A stretch of 64,000 bases of DNA from Scalesia atractyloides (Eukaryota; Streptophyta; Magnoliopsida; Asterales; Asteraceae): the NCBI GenBank assembly GCA_947069175.1, contig CAMTDV010000013.1:16130912-16194911 (forward strand), written 5' to 3'. The position numbers and the translations under genes are program-made. This document shows, one piece after another, positions 11,587 through 23,004 of this stretch; position 1 is the stretch's first letter, and each line of letters begins with the position of its first letter. The notes under the pieces are model-generated. The model saw only the letters and a program-made list of their open reading frames with translations, made no database searches and had not been told where the DNA came from.

Positions 11587-11989
11587 ACTTTTTTAATTTA
11601 CTTATTTTTATTTGACTAATAATACAAACTATGAATAAGACCTGCACGCGTTGCGGCGCGGGTACATCGCATATTGAATAGATTAGTCCAAATGTTATGT
11701 GATGCGTTAACCATATGAAAACGCTCATTTCGAAGTATACGACAAAACCACATGTGACATATATAAACATTATGATTCGATCAAAATGTAAGGTAAATCG
11801 AGTTTATATCGTATAATCATAACGTATTATACTTGACACAACTCATACATAGAAAATATCAACGAGTATAAAGGAAAAACCGACACGATTAATCAAAAGC
11901 GATTAATTGCAGCTTTTAAGAAAAGGGGGAAAAGCACAATTTTATCCACTTGGTTCGAAACAAAATTTACGAAACATACATAAAAAGAC
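11587..11989. other. No gene seen
   Basis: AT-rich repeat debris, including a GC-richer patch with GTTGCGGCGCGGG near 11650. No coding support. Confidence 0.4.
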
Positions 11990-12245
11990 GAAAACGTATT
12001 ATATATGACCTGAATCGTTTCCAAAAAGTTTACGTTTTACGTAGACCAACTCGAATTTATACCAAAATGTACATAAACATGCACTTAAAATGGTTTTTTT
12101 AACGAAAACATATTATATCTGACCTGACTCGTTTCCAGAAAATTTTTACGTAAAAACATAGAGCAAATCGAATTTATATACGGACATCTACATAAAAACA
12201 TGCACGTAAAACTTAATTTTTTTAATTAAAGGATATATGGAGGTA
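11990..12245. repeat. Two-copy imperfect tandem repeat, about 118 bp unit
   Basis: The units at about 11990-12107 and 12108-12245 share GACCTGA(A/C)TCGTTTCC, TCGAATTTATA and ACATGCAC in the same order. No function is suggested. Confidence 0.6.
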
Positions 12246-13640
12246 AACTCGAAAATTTATTAGTAAAAAACTTAATAGGCTAAAACGTTCGTAAAAACGT
12301 GCCAAGTAGCATCAATGTCACATCATTGCTAGCGATCACCAAAATCGGAAAAACTTGTAAAACTAAAATACATAAAAAGGACAAAATAACACCAGATGAA
12401 AAGCAGACGTAAGATCGTTGAACCACACACGCCCATTGCGGCGTGTTAATGCGATGAAATTAGAGTGAAACGTAAAACGTAAAAAAGAAATAAAAATCAA
12501 TCTAGGACCAACGCGTTACGATGAATCTGTCAAATGACAAAAATACGTTGAACCCCACACGCAAGTTGTTTGTGTTAATTCGTAAAATTTAGAACAAAAC
12601 ATAAAAACTTGCGAAAGATGAAAAGTATGGGGGACAAAGTTGAAAATAAAAAAGTGTTAGAGAGTTAAATTGCAAAAGATGAAAAACTTTAGGTTAAAAG
12701 TTAAAAAATCAAAATGGTTAAAATACAAAAAGTAAAATTCTTTAGGTTAGAAGTAAAAATGTAGTTTTTTTTTTGTACCTTCCAATACAAAGGATACAAC
12801 ACATTAAACAATAACTTGTTACTAATTTATAATATGGAAATAAGATTAATTATATCATATCCACTACTCGATACGTACTAAATACGACTGCATGTAGGGG
12901 TTTTACACCACATTTCACAATGTGGAATTTCATTCTTACCAAGTAGTGACATCTTTTAATAATATATAAAAAAATATATATCAATGAAGACTAAGCTAAA
13001 GTTGTATATAGTTTTCTCAATAATATTTAATGCGTTGATGACCTTTTGGGGTGATTTGATAAAAATGAAGTAGACGAATCTTTAGAAAAGTATGCTTTCT
13101 AGCTGAATAAAATATGAACAGCAAAAAGTTAGCATACCAAGAATTTCGTTTCTAGCGTTGAAATTGTTTAATAAGATGATTTGCATTAATGTTATCATAA
13201 CTGGACAATTCTTACCGATTTAGTGGTCGGCCCGGTTTTAAAAACCGACTATTCGTCATTATCAATTTAGAAAAACATGCTTTCTTCATAAGACTATCAT
13301 AATCAAATAAAATATAATTAACCAAACATTAAGATATTATGAATTTCATTTATATCGACAAAATGGTTAAACAATATGATTTGTACCGATGAACGTTTTT
13401 ATAAGCGGACCGGTTATTGATTTGGTCATCTTACCATCGACCAAGTTGGCTTGTTCTATTGGGTTGACCCATAATTGGCGAGACTAAAAGGAAGGCGCTT
13501 CAAAATTACTCAATCAAACTGGTTATGAGAAAGGTTTTAAGTCTAATAGGTCGGTTTGATTCGATAAGTGTGATTTGTATACCTACTTTTTAGATATAGT
13601 TACTTTTTTACCTGATGTTTATTTACCTGATCGTTTGATA
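12246..13640. other. No gene seen
   Basis: AT-rich sequence with scattered short similarities to its neighbours, for example ACACGC(C/A)CATTGCGG and AAATGGTTAAA words. No open frame with family features on either strand. Confidence 0.4.
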
Positions 13641-13644
13641 AATA

Positions 13645-14315
13645 ACAATGACTATGTTAGTCGACAATGTTTGTCATTTTTGGAACTTCTAAACAGTTTG
13701 TTTAATGTTACCCCTTGAAAATAGATACAATTGATTAGATGTGTAAACTTCTGACTGGACACATAAATACAATACAACATAATATAAAATTCACAGGTTT
13801 AACAAGTTCGGTATAGTTTAAGGTTGAACCATCAAAAATATTTAGCGAACCTTTTAACATGTCAACATGATTTTGTTTTTTAGTAGTGTTCTAATTATTA
13901 TCAATGGCGAAGCTTGAGATTTCCGACCGGGAGGTCGAAAATGTATATACCAAAAAATTTCTATAAAGCAGGGGTCGAAAACGTATATACCATAAAATTT
14001 CTATACAAAAACTACATACTCTCCACTACTGAGCGAAAAGTTCGAAGAATCAACCACCCAACTATGTACATCGTAGTTGTAATCAATTTCATAATCCTCA
14101 CAAAAATAACAATAACACTACGTTAGTGGACAATGATTGTTAAAAACTTATAAATAGTTTGTTCAATATTACCCCTTGAAAATTAATACAATTCATTATT
14201 GGTGTAACTTTCAGACGGGACATGTAAATACAACATAACCTGATACATAATTCATGGGTTTAACAAGTTTAGTTTAGTTTCGGATCGAATCATCAAATAT
14301 ATTTAGCTAAACGCC
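13645..14315. repeat. Spaced direct duplication (two copies of about 210 bp)
   Basis: 13645-13855 and 14105-14315 share, in order, GTTAGTSGACAATG, GTTTGTTYAATRTTACCCC, ACATAAWTACAAYA, GGTTTAACAAGTT and ATCAAAWATATTTAGC. The pair is diverged, and the spacer at 13914-14126 encodes nothing recognisable. Confidence 0.6.
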
Positions 14316-15434
14316 TAATTTGATCGTGTTCGTGTCAACCAGACAGGTTTATGGGTTGACCCGTTTAATCTATTTACTTAATTGTTTTAAAATTAAATAT
14401 TTGTTTTATATAATAACTTAAACTTAGGTATTTTTTTACTTAGTTTTAAAAATAAAATTGTATAGTTTAAATAAAATTGCTTCAAGAAACGGAAAATAAT
14501 ATATAAATTTAAAGTCTTAAAGCAGTAATGTGTAAAAAGAACTTAGACAATTAATAATAGTTAATGCTCCTTAAGGGGCATTTTTCGTCATATCAGTATT
14601 ATAATGCCGCTTCAAAAAAATTGTAATGGTTAATGCCCTTTCATTCATTACTTTCTATTTTTTTCTCGTTGAGTATTATTCTAGAAATGTACCTCTCTAT
14701 TCATGCCCCTATAACGCCCAGGGGAAAGTGTTGGGGGTGTTATCAAATCATTTCATGTCCTTATAATGCCTATTACGCATGGTATTAAAACAATTTTTAT
14801 GAGTTAAACGTGCCATATTCATATAAATCTTTTGGGTTTATGTGATATTTGATCCACGAACACAAGCTCTTTATCATCACTATGATTGATAATAAGCTTA
14901 ACTATAGGATTTTACCCTGCTGCTCTTTGTGGCGACAAAATTATATATTCAGGTACTCAACGTAGTAAATCGATAAAAGTATTACTAACTTCATATACAA
15001 CCAAGATAACCATTATTTAGGCACATACAACAAAAGAAGATCAAAGTGTATTATGTGTTTGATACAACGGACATAGATGATTGCTTATTCGATATTTTTC
15101 AGGTATTAGTTATGTTTATTTATGTGAATACTCAGAAGATCCCTTGTCAAGGCATTAGCATATGACGATCATTCGCACCTGATCATGTATAAGTATAAGC
15201 TGGTATATCCACCCTTCTTGATAATCTCCTCCCATTTTAGTCGTCTTCTAAGTTCTCATGAATCTGTCGTAAACGAAAACGAAGATCAATAAACTTTGGA
15301 GCCCAAGAAGTGTATAAACCAGATAAACAAAACTTTATAGACGTTTAACTTCCAATTCATGAATTTCCAAATACATTATGATTGCTTATTTGTGTCACAT
15401 ACCTGTAGTATGCAATAGTTTATATTTGTAGACT
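14316..15434. other. No gene; MITE-like words at 14560-14800
   Basis: 14560-14800 repeats words such as AATGCCC and ATAACGCCC in both orientations, resembling a decayed MITE. The rest is AT-rich with no coding signal. Confidence 0.35.
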
Positions 15435-15783
15435 AAAAAAAATAAAGGTTAAATGGGTTTAAGTTGATATTCTTATACTTATATATATATTTCTTATCAA
15501 GTTCCCTGTATTTTGAGTTGTTCGTATAAGATCTTTTTGGGTTTTTGATACCGATTTGGTTAATATGTGAATTTGCAGGAATCCGTGAAAAACAAGTCAA
15601 GTTTATGGAGAAAATGGAAGAAACCGGAAGAAGATACGAGACCGGGAAGTGAAGCATCAAGAAACAAAAAAAAATCTGATTTTCTGGACCCTTTACGGAC
15701 CGTAAGGGAGGTGGATACGGTCCATAAGGGACCCCGGATGATTTTTACTTATAATAGCCTTACAGACCGTAAGGACTTATGGA
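15435..15783 (+). repeat. Left part of an older LTR-like sequence that received E2
   Basis: The sequence contains several copies of a TACGGACCGTAAGG-like palindrome between 15690 and 15788. It continues after E2 at 24391 with ATGTAAGG and then a leader-like stretch. The style recalls Athila/Tat-type gypsy LTRs from memory. The element ends were not located. Confidence 0.4.
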
Positions 15784-16845
15784 TACGGTGTCACACCCCG
15801 ACCCGCAGCGGAAAAGGTGATCGGGGCATAATTGGGTTATCATCAAAGCTCATGACATTTATTATATGTTTCATATTCATTAATACAATTTAATGGAAAT
15901 AAATTATACAACATCTTCTAACTATCAGTCTAAGCTTCTTGGTTCTCTTCTAAGGCATATCCTATGTTTTTCTTCCTTCAACCTGTTCACCTGTATCATG
16001 TGTAAAAAGGTTTTTGGATCAACATAATGTTGGCGAGTGAATCCTATGGAAAACTTTTGAACAATTTATTTAAATTGATTATGAAATATGTGCACAACCA
16101 TACATGAGTAAAAATAGATGTAACTTAATCGGCAATCATAGAATGTTAAATGAAACACTCATGAATAATAATGGAACAATTAAAGGCACGCGATGCTCAA
16201 CTCGTCTCTTACGAGGAACTGAGGGGCCTGATGAATGAATTGCATAAACATGATAATATGAATAACACAACACACATGAACAATAATGAATTTGAAATGA
16301 AGCACGCGATGTTCTACTCGTTTCCCACGAGGAACTGATGAGCTTAATGTATGAGTTTCATGTATTTTGACAAACGGAATATAAGTAAATCACAACAATA
16401 AATCAATCTAAGTTTAAGTCACGATGTGGTATGGCACAAGTTTAAATAAATAAATTAATTATTTCATAACACATGACATACCCCAAAACGTGTAATTTAA
16501 AAGGGGAGATTGTAAGATTCACTCACATTGGGTGCGTTCGGTTGATGAGGTTGGATGTACGCGAAATGGTGTTAACCACGAGTGAAATTAACCTAGATAA
16601 ATCGCGTTACGGTTTGGTAAGTAAACGGGTTTTATGAATCTATTTTAGTAGGATTGTTGGGTGTATTTTTGTGAGTTTGAGGCTATTTTCTAACCTTAAA
16701 AATGTTATTTTTAAGTATTTATAATTGATTTTTAATTAAAATAATTAAATAAAAATAATAAAAAAAATATTTTATTTTTGCTACAGTTGACTTTGACCTG
16801 CGTTGACTTTGACTTTCGTTGACCGGTTCATAGGCATATTGTTGT

Positions 16846-17260
16846 GCGCCGGGTGAGGCTTGAACCCGAGACCTCCCGTACGCGTGCACGCAGCTCTACC
16901 AACTGAGCTACGTGTCTAACCCGTCATATATCCGATTTTAATTATATATATACGTTAATTAGATTTAAACAGAAATCAATTTATTTTAAAAACAGATTAA
17001 GACTCGAGAAACCGGTGCGCTCCACAGGTCTCGAACCCGGGACCTGTGGGTTAGCGGACACACACTCCACCGCTGGACTGTGTGTCACACTTGGTTATAA
17101 ACTCGGTTTCAATATACTTAACATATACTTAAAACAACCCGGTTCAGTTTGTGGAAAAAGGGATTTTTATTAAAGCAGCGTGTGTGAAACCGGAATCGAA
17201 CTCGTGACCTTAGCGTTAAAAGTGCACACAGTCCACCGCTGGACTGTGTGTCTAACCCGG
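16846..17260 (-). other. Array of three tRNA-like modules in the E2 3' LTR
   Basis: The modules are at about 16846-16923, 17014-17093 and 17179-17260. The first has a perfect A box TAGCTCAGTTGG and a perfect B box GGTTCAAGCC. The second has a 9-bp T-arm-like hairpin CCACAGGTC/GACCTGTGG around GGGTTCGA. The third has an 11-bp hairpin CACACAGTCCA/TGGACTGTGTG with loop GCGG and a B box GAGTTCGATTCC. All lie 3' of the predicted TATA box in transcript order, so they should be part of the leader RNA. Confidence 0.82.
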
Positions 17261-17691
17261 TAAATAACTTGAATTTAATTATACTTAACCATTATCGAAC
17301 TTCGTCTTCTTCACCGGTTTTAACCGGAAGTGACGACGGACTGGTTCAAAATGTCGATTCATGTTTCTTTAGCGTTTAAAGATCAATTACAAATGAGATA
17401 AAAGTAAAAAGGGAATGAATTAAGCGTGAAAGGTACCGACTGATTTTACTCTGTTTTCCGGCAGAACTCCGGCGACAGAAGTCTTTTTCCGGCGACAAGT
17501 ATCTTGCAGCAGAGAGTCTTCCGAAGGCTTGCAAAGGTTGTGGGTGACTTCGGTGAAAGTTTAGGGGGTTCAGTAAGCTCGAAGGTTAATGATACGGTTT
17601 TCCGGCGATGTATCAAATACTTCCGGTGAGTGAGTTTTCGCCGAGATGAGGTGCGATTTGAGTGTGAAAAACTTCTGGCGAGTTGTGGGTG

Positions 17692-17699
17692 TATTTATA
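17692..17699 (-). promoter_or_regulatory. Predicted TATA box of the E2 LTR
   Basis: TATAAATA on the minus strand inside CCCTATAAATACACCC. The matching site in the 5' LTR is 23850-23857. Comparable sites occur at the same relative place in E3 (TATAAAG at 34378-34384). This sets the U3/R boundary some 30 bases downstream, by inference. Confidence 0.65.
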
Positions 17700-17961
17700 G
17701 GGTAGCAACGAGATGAATGGGGTCTGAATTCGGTCTATATTCGAAGTCAACTGTTCTCCGGCGATTTTGGCAAATGACGCGTTTTCAGACGTTGGCTATA
17801 GCTGGCGAGAGTTAATTGATTGATTAAATTGAGCGAAAACGTGTTTTATGGGCGAAGTCGTCGGGATTTCCGACGACAGCTGTTTGGGCGCAAGTTGACG
17901 GAATTTGAATTTCCGCACATCATTATTTGATTTAATAATTCCATTAACTTAACAGAAAATC

Positions 17962-18037
17962 AAAGTGGCGGAGTGGTCTATGATGTGTGAGTTAAGTGTT
18001 TGGTTGAGCCGGTAGAGACCCGAGTTCGAAACCCGGC
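17962..18037 (+). other. Opposite-strand tRNA-like module, E2 3' LTR
   Basis: GTGGCGGAGTGGTCTA resembles the A-box end of a class II tRNA (Leu/Ser type). The B-box part is CCGAGTTCGAAACCCGG, and the spacing between boxes is long, as in tRNAs with a big variable arm. A TTTTT run follows at 18050-18054. Confidence 0.65.
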
Positions 18038-18227
18038 AAAAGTAAAACATTTTTATTTTGATATTTTTGACAGATTTTCAAAAACTAAATATATATCCCC
18101 GCATAATAATTGATTACGGATCGTTTAAAATTATTTTGGGCATTTAATTCACAACGAAAAATTTGACTGACTGTTCGGTTGATAAACGGAGCGGGTTTGG
18201 TAAATCCGTTTTTGGACGGATGTTACA

Positions 18228-18264
18228 GTATCCCCTGCTTTTTAGAAATTTCGTCCCGAAATTT
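18228..18264 (-). promoter_or_regulatory. E2 polypurine tract and palindrome
   Basis: The minus strand reads AAAAAGCAGGGGATAC immediately before the 3' LTR. The palindrome AAATTTCG-TCC-CGAAATTT is at 18246-18264. Confidence 0.8.
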
Positions 18265-19764
18265 AATTAGGGATATAATTGGCTAAAAGAATGATGGTGT
18301 TGAGTTTGCCGGTTACATTTTTAGAAGAAAATTAGGGTTTAGGTTTTTTTGTTTGAGGCGGTAACGTTCCTTGTAAAGGTTAAGTATCCTAATACAGGAA
18401 TCGCTTTTTGTTGCCTACTGTATAAGTATTGTTAAGCAGGAATGATTCGCTAAAATGATATCATGCATAAGAGTTTGAATATGCTTAGGGTTATATCCTA
18501 AGGCAGAAATTCTACAATCTACACAAATAAACACAACAACTAACAATTGTATCCACATTCTGATAGCATATATGTTTGAATGGTGACAGTTCCTCTCTCG
18601 TTCGTTATGATGGAGAGGTTAGTCTATATAGAAATGGATCACAATCCAATTTCTTTAAATAGTGAGATGATATGAATGTAACATAATTTCAACCATGGCA
18701 ATACTAAATCCTACATGGAACTTCTCATAACCGCCTGATAATGCCTCTGATCCTTTGGCAAGAATACTTATATATAGGAAGTACCAGCGGCGTATCCACC
18801 ATTTCTTGCCAAATTTTCATTAGTTTTATCCACAAGTTATGATTAGTTACCAAGAAACTAATAAATCCTACATAAAACTTCCCATAACCGTCCGATAAGG
18901 CCTCTGATCCTTTGACAAGAATACTTATATATAGGAAGTACCAGCGGCGTATCCACCATATTCTTGTCAAATTTTCATTGGTTTTATCAGTGAATTATGA
19001 TTAGTCCTACAACTCTACAACCAATACAACAAACATAAAATACTGAAATGAAATATATCTGTGTGATCAAGGCTCAATCGAACGGAGCCGATCGTATTGC
19101 ATGTACTGAAAATGAAATGGATGTGCGCTCAAGGCTCAATCAAACGGAGCCGAACGTATTGTATGTATTGAGAATGAAATTGTATGTGAGATCAAGGCTC
19201 AATCGAACGGAGCCGATCTTATGTTGGCAACGCCTGGTTCACGCTCATAGGTAATGGGGAACAGCTCACGCTCATAGGTAATGGGGAGCGGCGGCCTATG
19301 AAATTGCATATACTGAAAATGATAAACTTAAACAACAATCACACAACAGCCTATGCATGGAACCTCTCATAATCGCCAGATAATGCCTCTGATCTTTTGA
19401 CAAGAATACTTATATATAGGAAGTACCAGCGGCGTATCCACCATATTCTTGTCAAATTCTCATTGACTTTATCCGCGTGTTATGATTAGTTCTATGCGAC
19501 TTTATATCAAACACAACAACCACAAGATACTGATAATGAAAAATGTATGTGCGATCAAGGCTCAATCAAGCGGAGCCGATCGTATGTATGTACTGAAAAT
19601 GACAATAAAGGTGGGCACGCCAGGTTCACGCTCATAGGTAATGGGGAACAGCTCACGCTCATAGGTAATGGGGAGCGGCGGCCTATGAAATTGCATATAC
19701 TGAAAACAATATATATAATATCCAATAATTTCTCTAACAGTCTACACATGGAAAAACATAAAAA
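18265..19764 (-). repeat. E2 structured non-coding interior with hairpin repeats
   Basis: About 1.5 kb downstream of gag without coding potential. It has three copies of a long hairpin (18754-18813, 18911-18971, 19396-19456) with arms TTTGACAAGAA/TTCTTGTCAAA or TTTGGCAAGAA/TTCTTGCCAAA. It also has four copies of a GGCTC...GAGCC hairpin (about 19067, 19127, 19190 and 19553) and two copies of a block containing CACGCTCATAGGTAATGGGG (near 19230-19290 and 19625-19680). Here an autonomous element would carry pol. Confidence 0.85.
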
Positions 19765-21147
19765 CTAAACGATAAGAGTTGAATCTGGATCTCCGGCGAA
19801 GAAGACTAGCTGAGTATCTTTGTTTGGGCCGTCAATATCTTCGACAGGATTGGCGTTGATATTGAAGATTCTTCCTCTTGCTGGCGGTGGAGCTGGGTTT
19901 GCTTGGTTTACTTGGTTAACTGGGTTTGATTGGGCTCGAGTGTTGATAACGTTAACCAATTCAGGGCATGTGTTTCTAAGGTGGGTAGGGTCGCCACAAT
20001 TGAAGCAAGCTCGAGCATATGGGAACATGGGGTGTTGGGGTTGATGATAAGTTTGGGCCATGTTTTGAGTAGGGGAAGAGGTTTGGTCTTGAAAGGTGCG
20101 ACAAACATTGCTCAAATGACCATAGCGTCCACAAGTTGCACATAGACGACAAAGTAGGGTAAGGGGATGGTGATAAAAACAGTTGTTGCATCGAGGGTGA
20201 GGTCCAAGATATGGTTTCTTATTTGGGTAAGTTGAGTTGGGTGCCACTTGGGTGATTGGGATAGCTCGGATGGGTATGGCGTGAAAAGCTGGGTGATTTC
20301 GTTGAGTAGCAGCGAAGAGTCGCCCGACTCTTCTTCTCTTAGGATTGGGTTGAGAAGGGGATTCGGGTTGAGTGGAGTCGGAGGCTTCAGTCGATTCTTT
20401 ATCCTTTTTCTTCTCCTCCTTGAAGTCTTTGTTTCGGATTCGGTTCTCGGTGAGCTCTGTTGCTAGCTCCATTGCTGCTTCCAAAGTTGCAGGCTTGGTA
20501 CTTATTACAGGGTCTTGAATCTTTGACGGAAGGCCATGAATGTAGTGCTCGATCAAACGGTAGAGGGGAGTGAACATGTTGGGAACCATTTGATGTAATT
20601 CGAGAAACCTTTTGTTGTAGGTGATGTGGTCTCCTTCTATTTGCTTCAATGAGTAAAATTCATCTTCTAACTTCTTGATTTCGCTCCTTGGGCAAAATCG
20701 TCTGGTCATGATTTCCTTCAATTCGTTCCAAGTTAAGGACATAGCATCTTCAACACCTCGTTTGGCCTTCTCTGTATTCCACCAAGTAAGTGCTATCCCA
20801 TATAATCGACCGGTAGCATATCGCACTTTGCGATCGCCAGGGCAATCGCAATTTAGAAATGTGTTCTCCATTTCTTCAAACCAATGGAGGAGAGCGGTGA
20901 CGCCTTCAGTCCCTTTGTATTTCGGAGGGTCGCATGATTTGAAATGCTTGTAGGTGCATTTAGTGGTATTTGGGGGAGAGTTGAAAATGTTTTGGTTTGC
21001 TTGATTGATGGGATTATTGGTAAGTGCTTGTTGAACTTGGATTATAATATTGGGTATTACGGCAGCCATTTGTTGAGCGATTTGGGTAGCCATGCGTTCA
21101 CGGGCTTTTCCTGCTCTCATTTTCCTACGAGCGAGGCTAGAAGACAT
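19765..21147 (-). CDS. gag: E2 Gag, intact, 460 aa
   Basis: A retrotransposon structural protein that would form the virus-like particle and bind element RNA. The open frame is uninterrupted from MSSSLARRK. The capsid-type region, with conserved WFEEMENTF and LTWWNTEK, spans about residues 85-215. A basic patch PKRRRVGR lies at 269-276. CX2CX4HX4C zinc knuckles are at 336-349 (CATCGRYGHLSNVC) and 381-394 (CFNCGDPTHLRNTC), preceded by a CNNCFYHH-type cysteine/histidine cluster from 320. It ends at DPDSTLIV just where E4 would continue into protease. Close similarity to the E1 and E4 Gag suggests common descent, and the open frame implies recent activity or selection. Confidence 0.95.
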   Translation of the reverse strand: MSSSLARRKMRAGKARERMATQIAQQMAAVIPNIIIQVQQALTNNPINQANQNIFNSPPNTTKCTYKHFKSCDPPKYKGTEGVTALLHWFEEMENTFLNCDCPGDRKVRYATGRLYGIALTWWNTEKAKRGVEDAMSLTWNELKEIMTRRFCPRSEIKKLEDEFYSLKQIEGDHITYNKRFLELHQMVPNMFTPLYRLIEHYIHGLPSKIQDPVISTKPATLEAAMELATELTENRIRNKDFKEEKKKDKESTEASDSTQPESPSQPNPKRRRVGRLFAATQRNHPAFHAIPIRAIPITQVAPNSTYPNKKPYLGPHPRCNNCFYHHPLTLLCRLCATCGRYGHLSNVCRTFQDQTSSPTQNMAQTYHQPQHPMFPYARACFNCGDPTHLRNTCPELVNVINTRAQSNPVNQVNQANPAPPPARGRIFNINANPVEDIDGPNKDTQLVFFAGDPDSTLIV

Positions 21148-21932
21148 CTACAAGGAATACATGTCAAGAGTATGAGTTGGATGCATTTGGGATCGTGGGT
21201 CGAGTTTGGGATTGAACGTTCATAAATTAAATATAGAAAAATAAATCTACTACATCCATAGGATGTCTTGGGTTTTGCTTGCTGTTAGGCCCGTCATGCC
21301 GCCATACTTTACCTGTGTAATCATGTGGGCCCCCATGAATACCGGTTTTTCATATGGTTCGCACGGTTTCTGCCTGGTTGCGTTCACAAAACCCGGAGAA
21401 AATCGAGAGATATGTATACAACGTGTGATGTTCGGAATGTGTCCAGGTGTAGACACGGTGACATCTCAAAGTGAGGTTAGTTCGAACGACGTTTGGTGTG
21501 GCATGCTTTGGCCTAATAGGTCCGTCGTACTCTCATCGTTAGTCCCCAGGTAGGCAAACTGGTCCGTTATTTTGGATTTATACGAATGCCAACCTAGACA
21601 GGACGTTCCGACTACCGGTACTTGTACCCTTCCAGTTACTACATGCCCGTCGCAGAACTTACTTTGATGAGAATTGAAAATTGCACAAAATCTTTGGATA
21701 TTGAGAGTATGAAAATAAATTGAATACATGAACATCGATATATGTATAATGAATATGTATATATGTATAATGAATATGTATATGAGCATCTATGTTTGAC
21801 TGAAATATAAACAAATATGAAACAAATAAATATCACAAGTTTGTATGTAACCACCTAATCAATTTAAATTTAGGCAGACTATAGTATAGGTTTCAAGGGT
21901 CTAATAACCTATCCTATATCCCTATAGTCATG
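21148..21932 (-). other. E2 leader between PBS and gag
   Basis: The block at about 21438-21655 closely matches the leaders of E1, E3 and E4 (for example GCATGCTTTGGCCTAATAGG and GACTACCGGTAC). The palindrome GACTATAG...CTATAGTC spans 21877-21929, next to the PBS. Confidence 0.75.
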
Positions 21933-21944
21933 GCTCTGATACCA
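21933..21944 (-). promoter_or_regulatory. E2 primer-binding site (initiator tRNA-Met)
   Basis: TGGTATCAGAGC on the minus strand, three bases from the 5' LTR and identical to E1 and E3. Confidence 0.95.
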
Positions 21945-23004
21945 ATCTGTCACACCCCGACCCGCAGCGGAAAAGGTGATCGGGGCATAATTGGGTTATC
22001 ATCAAAGCTCATGACATTTATTATATGTTTCATATTCATTAATACAATTTAATGGAAATAAATTATACAACATCTTCTAACTATCAGTCTAAGCTTCTTG
22101 GTTCTCTTCTAAGGCATATCCTATGTTTTTCTTCCTTCAACCTGTTCACCTGTATCATGTGTAAAAAGGTTTTTGGATCAACATAATGTTGGCGAGTGAA
22201 TCCTATGGAAAACTTTTGAACAATTTATTTAAATTGATTATGAAATATGTGCACAACCATACATGAGTAAAAATAGATGTAACTTAATCGGCAATCATAG
22301 AATGTTAAATGAAACACTCATGAATAATAATGGAACAATTAAAGGCACGCGATGCTCAACTCGTCTCTTACGAGGAACTGAGGGGCCTGATGAATGAATT
22401 GCATAAACATGATAATATGAATAACACAACACACATGAACAATAATGAATTTGAAATGAAGCACGCGATGTTCTACTCGTTTCCCACGAGGAACTGATGA
22501 GCTTAATGTATGAGTTTCATGTATTTTGACAAACGGAATATAAGTAAATCACAACAATAAATCAATCTAAGTTTAAGTCACGATGTGGTATGGCACAAGT
22601 TTAAATAAATAAATTAATTATTTCATAACACATGACATACCCCAAAACGTGTAATTTAAAAGGGGAGATTGTAAGATTCACTCACATTGGGTGCGTTCGG
22701 TTGATGAGGTTGGATGTACGCGAAATGGTGTTAACCACGAGTGAAATTAACCTAGATAAATCGCGTTACGGTTTGGTAAGTAAACGGGTTTTATGAATCT
22801 ATTTTAGTAGGATTGTTGGGTGTATTTTTGTGAGTTTGAGGCTATTTTCTAACCTTAAAAATGTTATTTTTAAGTATTTATAATTGATTTTTAATTAAAA
22901 TAATTAAATAAAAATAATAAAAAAAATATTTTATTTTTGCTACAGTTGACTTTGACCTGCGTTGACTTTGACTTTCGTTGACCGGTTCATAGGCATATTG
23001 TTGT

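Larger units (their letters stand above)
15789..18227 (-). repeat. E2 3' LTR (2439 bp)
   Basis: It starts TGTCACACCCC and ends GGATGTTACA on the plus strand. It contains two tandem related blocks (about 16185-16225 and 16300-16345) with CTCGT...ACGAGGAACTGA. A minus-strand TATAAATA lies at 17692-17699. Three sense tRNA-like modules and one antisense module are present. Confidence 0.95.

Noticed and set aside
16846..16923. A genuine nuclear tRNA gene at each LTR module
   Set aside because: A and B boxes are present, but there is no proper acceptor stem or anticodon arm, and the copies are repeated identically in LTRs. They are described as tRNA-like.
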